Shown: positions 55,839-64,000 of the stretch, piece after piece
Layout of the letters: the number at the start of each line of letters is the position of its first letter
Position numbering within the stretch: position 1 is the first letter of the stretch
NCBI GenBank assembly: GCA_007922195.1
Contig: ML681991.1
Coordinates: 42,548,905-42,612,904 of the forward strand
From: Podocnemis expansa
Taxonomy: Eukaryota; Chordata; Testudines; Podocnemididae
Length of the DNA: 64,000 nucleotides
Direction of reading: 5' to 3'
Position numbers and translations under genes: made by a program
Notes under the pieces: generated by a model
Told to the model about the DNA's origin: nothing
Database searches by the model: none
What the model saw: only the letters and a program-made list of their open reading frames with translations

Positions 55839-58055
55839 TGCACTCGGGCCACTGGTGCTGGGACTCAGGGCACAAGCCCTCTGTGCCCAGCACCAGCAAT
55901 GCCACTGCACCTAGCTGTAATGATTGCTTGAAGGCAGCACCGCATTTCTAGGTAGCAGCCTATATGGACCTACCTCGTAACCTGAGCTAACTAAAGCCAA
56001 AAGGAAAAATTGTCACAAAGGCAAAGGCAAAAGAACAGGTAAAAAAGGAAAGCAAAAGGCAATATTTCACAAGTGGGATTTAAAAATGGCAGAATAAATG
56101 GCCACACTGAGGAACTAAAAGATGAGACAGTTGGAAAAGTTCTTGTTATTGTGCTGTCTATTGATATCACAAAGAGCTCGCTCCTGCTTTTTTAGCATGT
56201 CAATATGAAGATGATGGGCAGATAATGACAAAATCTGCAATTCAGACGAAGCACAGATCCTAATGATAGTTTGCCTTGATGAGCCAAGACTGAAAAGTGC
56301 TTAGGCTTCCAGCCCTCTGCTAGATGGGAAGCAATTTCTATATTTTTATTTCTGTCCACCAAATTGAGGACGGGGCCCCTTATTGCTCAGGACCCTAGGC
56401 GGCCACCTGCTTTTCCTACCGCTAAAGTCACCACTGGCTACATCAAGTCATCTCCAGTCAGGAAGGCTGTTAGTGTTGATGAAATTCAGGGTGTTCTTTA
56501 AGCCATTCATTTCAATCTCCCTCATTAAGATTCATGGAGCAAGTTTGGGCTCATTTTCCAAAAAACGGATCCTGCAACAAGCTTTGTTTGACAGTAAAAT
56601 GCCTGATTCTGATCTCACTCATACAGCGTGAACCAAGAGTAAAGCCCCTGGAATTGCATCTTTGTAAAACAGGAACAAGAATAATCATGCTCCAAGTATC
56701 ATTCAAAAGCAAGTTCACACAGATTGCTCACTCCCTGCTTTCTCTAATGCTCATTACAGCAGTTGCAGGCAAATTACTTCTGCATGGGGAGGGCCTGACT
56801 AGATTCGATTTTGGTCCTCTTCCCTGCATTAAGAGCTGGTCAAAAAACAGGGACATGATTTAGCCAAAATCTGTAGAGTTTCAGAGTTGGTTGTGAGACA
56901 GTCAAACGGACTGTACATAGTGGAGCCTCTCTACACCCTCTCAGTGCTCTAAGGCACAGAGAGGGCAGCCAGCTCCTTGTGGAACTTACTAGGTTTGAAT
57001 CAATTACCCCTCATCCCTCTCTAGGTCCTACTCTCCCATATGAGAAGCATGATCAGAGTCACTGTAGTTCTGTGTCATTTGCTGCAGCTAGTCTCTGAGC
57101 ACCTTGTGGTCAGCTGCATCAAAAGCCACAGAGAGGCAGAGGAATATGAGCATCTTATCCACTGTAGACAGGACTGTTCACAGACATAAAACAGCAGGCA
57201 TCTCCTCCTGCTGGAAACGTTAACTCAACTAGATGAATAAGATGCATGTCAAATATGCTGAAATATTGACAAGAATAACCTAAATCCATTCCAGAGATCC
57301 CTGAAGTAGACCAAAGTCTTTATTCTTTTTAAAGAAACCTGTTCAAGGAACTGCTGCTTAATTTTGTAACTGGAAATCAATAGCCCATTGCGGAGAAACT
57401 AATTGCAATGGCCTCTCTCCATGCACCACCTCAGCTAACAACATAGCAAACTCGTTTAATATTAATTGCTATTCACTTTGAAAGAATAATAAGGTATTAA
57501 CCACATTCCTCCCTTCAGCTGTTATTTGTGTGGGCTCATTATTTAAGAATTCCTGGTACACAGAGTAAGAGCCAGGAGGAAGCATTAATATACACTTTTT
57601 ACTGGGGGTGCAATTCTACAGAGATTTCCCTTGGAAATGCAAACAAAGGATGCCTGATTGCTAATCAGCAAGAGAAAAAGTTTTATAGATCAAGTGGTCA
57701 GAGCAGCAAGGTCAGATCAGCTTTTTTCAGTGGGATTAAAGGTGATCTTCTGTTTTCCTCCAACTCTTTCCTGTAATCCTCAACATAAAACATTTCCAAC
57801 TACTGCTGGCCTCCACTACATGATTCAGCCAATGGAAATTCTAGTCTTCAATTCCTATAGCAGGAAGGACGCAGGGCAGCAGTTTCATAATCAGGTTTTT
57901 GGAAGGCAGGGAGAAAAGAGGAAGGAAACAATTAAGGCATGATGGAAAAAAATCAGCACGCTTAGAGAATGCAGAGGAGGAGAAGATAGTCTGCCTCTCA
58001 GATTGCTTCTTTCTTGGAAACGCCTGTATTCTGTGACCTTGACAATGGCTCTGCC

Positions 58056-58868
58056 CAGTGGTTAAAGTATAATTTGGCAGGCCCCCCTCATGCTGGTCTG
58101 GGCTCCCCTCACTCACTCCAGCTAATGCCCCCCACCCCAGCTACTGCCCTTGGCCCCTATCTCGTCACTGGTCTCCCAACCCTTCCCCAACCCCTTGCCA
58201 TGCTGCGCCGTGCTGTCTTCCTCAGGCTGACCCCCTCATCCACACCCTTTCCCTGCTAGGCCAGGTCACCTGTTGTCAAACCAGTGATTTCCCTAACTCC
58301 CCCCACATCCCCCTGAATTTCCCAACACCACCAGTTGTCAGCTAGTAACAGTGTTACACCAAATTACTGAGCACCCCTTTCAACCCCTCCAAAGCTCCCC
58401 TTACATCCCCTCAATTTCAAGCCCTGGGGAGAATACTGACCCAAACCCACCTGCCCCCCAGACCCTCTTACCTGGCCACCATGCACTGCAGAGTGGCCCT
58501 GGCCCAGGCTGAGGCTCCAGCCTGAGCCTACTCTGGCTGAGCATGTTCTGAGGCTCTAAGCATGCTCTGCCAGAGCACGCTCAGGCTGGAGCCTCAGCCC
58601 GGGCTGGGGCAGCTCCCTGCCTCCCGTAAAACACAGGAATGGTGCTCCATGGCCTGTTATTTTTAGGGGCTCAATATTGGGGGTCCCTAAAAATAGAAAA
58701 TGGAGCTGGAACACTGCATTCTGGGGTCCACTATTTTTAAATGGTGGGCCCTGGAACACAGCATTTTGGTCCCCTTTTCCATTTTTAGGGGTCCCAGAAT
58801 GCTTAACCCCTAAAAACAGTGGGCCCCAGAAGGCTGTTCCAGTGCATTCCGGCCTACTTTAACCCCTG
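58056..58868. mobile_element. hAT-like element (813 bp), C-rich interior
   Basis: Termini CAGTGGTTAAAGTATAATTTGG and, in reverse, CAGGGGTTAAAGTAGGCC. The flanks GCTCTGCC (58048-58055) and GCTCTGCT (58869-58876) give an 8-bp duplication with one mismatch. The left half is C-rich with CCCC-CA repeats; the right half (58640-58860) has diverged repeats of a TTTTTAGGGG-type unit. No transposase. Confidence 0.75.
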
Positions 58869-59189
58869 GCTCTGCTCAACACTCATCAACTGTATGACCT
58901 GATATAATTTATATTCCATTGTGTATAAGAGAAATGTAGCCTAGAACAAACCTCTAGGTGGTGTCCAATGTAGCCTTTCCAGAGATGTTAACTACCTCCA
59001 ATTAATTGGCAATTACCCAAATACTCTAGGGTAGGCATACCCTACTATATTGCCTGCCAGAGGGGTCAGAGAGGAGAGAACTGACATGTTAGAAATAGAA
59101 GAGACTGTTTGTTGTCTTGCAGTGCCACAATGAGACCCCAACAGGGAGAGGTCAGGCAGCATGCTCAGGAGGTGGAAGTTTTTAAAACT

Positions 59190-59332
59190 CCCTGCCTGGC
59201 AGAAGCTCCCTGCTGGTTGGAAGCTGGGCTCTCCATTGACCCTGGCGGCATCTGGCCCCAGCTCCCTGCCTGCCCACGGACCCCCTAGAGCCACGCTGCC
59301 GCCCCCAGGGGTCCGTGGCCCAGAGGTTGGGA
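59190..59332. mobile_element. Right end of a hAT-like element (partial)
   Basis: The stretch ends CCGTGGCCCAGAGGTTGGGA then ACCACAG, the reverse of the familiar hAT start CTGTGGTTCCCAACCTCTGG. No left end is visible, so only the right part remains. Confidence 0.45.
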
Positions 59333-60489
59333 ACCACAGCATTAGGACACTCCAACAGTTTGGGGGGCAGTAAGATGAGACTCAAACTCTTACAGGGAAC
59401 GATATACGCTGATTTTATTAACAGTCTGGCGCATGACACTTGCTGATCCTTGCCTTGTCAGCATGCCTCCCAAACAGGAAGGATTAATCTTCCCCAAGAC
59501 ACAGGTCAGTGCTCTCATTTGGATTAGTACCACCACTAAGTCAGCCTTTTAATGGGTTTCAAATAAAAATGTCTGTTAATTTTGTGAGGATAACCATGAG
59601 ACTGCTCAGCCTGAAAAGGGCCAGGTACATTTTCCCCAGTATCAGCTATTTACCCACAATTGCAGCAAGGTCCCTACCTATTGATGGGTGATTGTCAGTC
59701 ACTGACATACAACGACCACAGAATTACAGATGAAATAGCTTGCTGGAAGAGATACGTTCGGGCCATATAACAACATTTCCATCGCTAGGAAAAGATTTTC
59801 TAATCTACTCTTCTTGTAACCATTCATGCTAATGCAACTCTATATTCAGACACTTCCCGTTCTGTCACCTCCACTAGGTACCCATCCCTTGGTAAATTCC
59901 AGGCTGTCGTCATCTGTTTGACTTTATTCAAATTCCAACTAAAACCCATCCTCCATTAAATCTAGGCCACTGCTCCTGCTTATACTCTGCCCATTTCACT
60001 ACCTTACTTCTGCCTCTTTTACATCATTCCCTGTCAAGCACTTCTAGTTATCACCCACCCATCATCCTTTCTTCCCCAAGCTTCACATATTCATCTGCCT
60101 TCATCCCTCTTTTGTTAGGCCACATGCTCCAGTCCTTTCATCATCTTTATCACTCTGCTTTGCATTCTCTCTAGTGTCTCAATGTATTTTTATAATTATA
60201 CACACTCAGACTACACCAAGAGAATGTTATTAAGGTTCTGAAGTTGAGCCCTCAGAAACTGAGAAATGCCAGATTTAAGGTTTCCTTGTGTGACCTGAAT
60301 TCTACTCCCTTGTGCATACGCATGATGATATAATCTTTGATTACATTATCACATGCTATTTTTTCCACAGGACTCCTGCCTCATTCAATGCGCAGAATAG
60401 ATGGTGCTTGCTCAACGAGCAGCTATTCAATGTTTCTTGTTATCCGCATTGTTCAGTTTGTTGCCCATGCCTAATTTTTTGCACACTAG

Positions 60490-60670
60490 TCAGTCAGTCA
60501 AACCCAGCTCTGGAGAGAGAATTATTAATTTCCTGTGGCACTCATCACTACAGAATCCAAGTGCTTCACAAGTATTCTTTAATTTACCTTCATAATGGTC
60601 CTGGAAGACTGGTGATAATATCCCCATCCTACAGATGGCAGTCTGAAGCACAAATTTACATCAAAATGTA
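60490..60670 (+). repeat. Ancient L3/MIR-like LINE remnant
   Basis: CCAAGTGCTTCACAAGTATT, then TGATAATATCCCCATCCTAC and AGATGGCAGTCTGAAGCACA resemble the conserved stretch of an old amniote LINE/SINE. Diverged and without defined ends. Confidence 0.4.
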
Positions 60671-60726
60671 TCCATTAAAGATTAAGGATTGAAAAACTGA
60701 TCGGCTCCTCTAGTCCTGGCCTAGAG

Positions 60727-60878
60727 CAGTGGTTTTCAAACTTTTTTTTCTTAAATGCCCGTAACCCAGCAATTACATCTTTGAGCAATGCACTCCCGTC
60801 TTTTGGCAGTGGCAGCAAGGGGTGCCGAAACCCAGTGCTTCAGGCTCTGGGTCCTAACCCTATGTTGGAAAACCACTG
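60727..60878. mobile_element. hAT-like element (152 bp), perfect TSD
   Basis: CAGTGGTTTTCAAAC on the left and, in reverse, CAGTGGTTTTCCAAC on the right. GCCTAGAG at 60719-60726 is repeated at 60879-60886, a perfect 8-bp duplication. This is a minimal non-autonomous copy. Confidence 0.85.
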
Positions 60879-61893
60879 GCCTAGAGCATGCTCTGTGCAG
60901 ATGGAATCTACAAGGAATTAAGCTAAGACGCTCTCATGAGTCTCAACTGAGGGCTTGTCTTCACTAATGGGAGTGAATTTGCCATGATCATATCCATATC
61001 CTTGACTGACTCAGTAGGTCTGTGAAGACTCACTCAGACAATCAGGATGCCGACACTGGAAGACCACCCCTTGCAGAAGGAGTAGCGCTGAGTTGGAGGG
61101 AAAGGGGTTTCCCGCTTGCTGAGAATAGTGAAGACAGAGCAGTAAGCAGAAGGTAGGCAATCACAGGGAGATACGCAAGGTATTTCAAGTACTTTGCATA
61201 CTCCCTTCTATTGCCATTGAAATCATGTTGCCATATAGACCAGGGCTGAGTATATGAAAAGGAGAATTTTTCAAAAGCTCAGAACTTGGCTAGATTTGGG
61301 CTGATTTTCCTAGGGGCAGCAAGGAGAAAAGATCACCAAAAAACTTTTTAACGTTAATTAAAACAACATATTTTTCCACAGACTCCTCATCAAAAAACAG
61401 CTAAACCACACTGACTGAAATTTTCCAAAAAAAGAATTAGCTTGAGGCAGACACCTGTCATGGAAAATTTCCCCCTGAATGGGTAAAGCATAGAAAGTTC
61501 AGAGCAACTGGTAACAGGGTCGCATCCAACAGGAAGGGTCAAACAATTTTAAGAATGGGTGGCACTACCAGACTTGTTTAGAAGCAGCCTCAGGGCATGT
61601 GTACTGTCCACACCAAGTCTGTCCTTGGTAGGGCCAGAGAGAGATCCCAACCCCATAGTGGGCTGTGGAAAGGTTCTAGGTGAATTGCCACAGCCAGGCT
61701 GGATTAACTCATCAGTGGGCCCTGGCCTAGGCAAACACACACTTCTCTCAGCTCAGTACGAAGGGGCAGCAGGGTCCAGTCCAAGTACTACCAAGACTGT
61801 TCTGCAGCCTCATACTTCTCACTGTCAGGGCTTCCCCCTGCATGATCTCTTTCCAAATTTCACCCCATCTCCCTAAATAATTACTCCCCCCTA

Positions 61894-64000
<2,107 letters not shown>

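Larger units (their letters stand above)
54923..56439. mobile_element. Possible hAT-like element containing a minisatellite
   Basis: The flanks GCATCAAG (54915-54922) and ACATCAAG (56440-56447) match at 7 of 8 bases. The boundary regions TTGGCCTTAGGCAATTGGGG and CCCTAGGCGGCCACCTGC have the style of a common turtle hAT family, but the inverted terminal repeat is weak. It contains a fragment of the fold-back family at about 55047-55098 and the 60-bp tandem repeat. Confidence 0.4.

Noticed and set aside
55586..55951. Proline/glycine-rich ORFs on both strands
   Set aside because: Explained by the exact 60-bp tandem repeat within a probable transposon.
59020..59340. Complete hAT element
   Set aside because: Only a right terminus is visible; no matching left end or 8-bp duplication.

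Overview
The window looks like a piece of a turtle genome. The interspersed repeats are sauropsid in type: CR1 LINEs, CR1-tailed tRNA-derived SINEs, Penelope-like remnants, short fold-back insertions ending in CTAACATGGCTGCCCC, and many small hAT-type elements. The one recognisable protein-coding gene has a vertebrate intron-exon structure. The species assignment is inferred from repeat style, not proven.

The gene is MID2 (midline 2, TRIM1), read on the minus strand. Six consecutive internal coding exons are visible, with consensus splice sites: 61987-62082 (96 bp), 43301-43408 (108), 24547-24695 (149), 22281-22408 (128), 20666-20809 (144) and 2250-2411 (162). They add up to 787 bp of open reading frame. 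Together they encode the coiled coil, the COS box and the fibronectin type III domain of a TRIM E3 ubiquitin ligase that binds microtubules. The exon(s) for the RING finger and B-boxes should lie beyond position 64000. The B30.2/SPRY exons should lie below position 1. Residues at several sites favour MID2 over its paralogue MID1.

Almost everything else is intron. Three introns are about 18-19 kb and two are 1.5-2.1 kb. They are packed with transposable-element fossils: a Penelope-like RT/GIY-YIG remnant (5.9-6.95 kb); a broken CR1 (14.85-17.34 kb); a non-LTR element of another lineage (28.85-32.2 kb) invaded by three later elements; six hAT-like elements with 8-bp target duplications (four of them one mismatch or near-perfect); several fold-back insertions with 8-12 bp target duplications; two LTR-like segments; SINEs; and minisatellites. 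None of these keeps an intact long ORF.

I see no RNA gene, CRISPR array, operon or bacterial-type feature, and no convincing new biological system. The points most worth following up are the fold-back insertions, an in-frame stop just beyond the donor of the first FN3 exon that would block a human-type longer MID2 isoform, a pair of unrecognised plus-strand ORFs near 0.46-1.06 kb, and the layered nesting at 28.8-32.2 kb.
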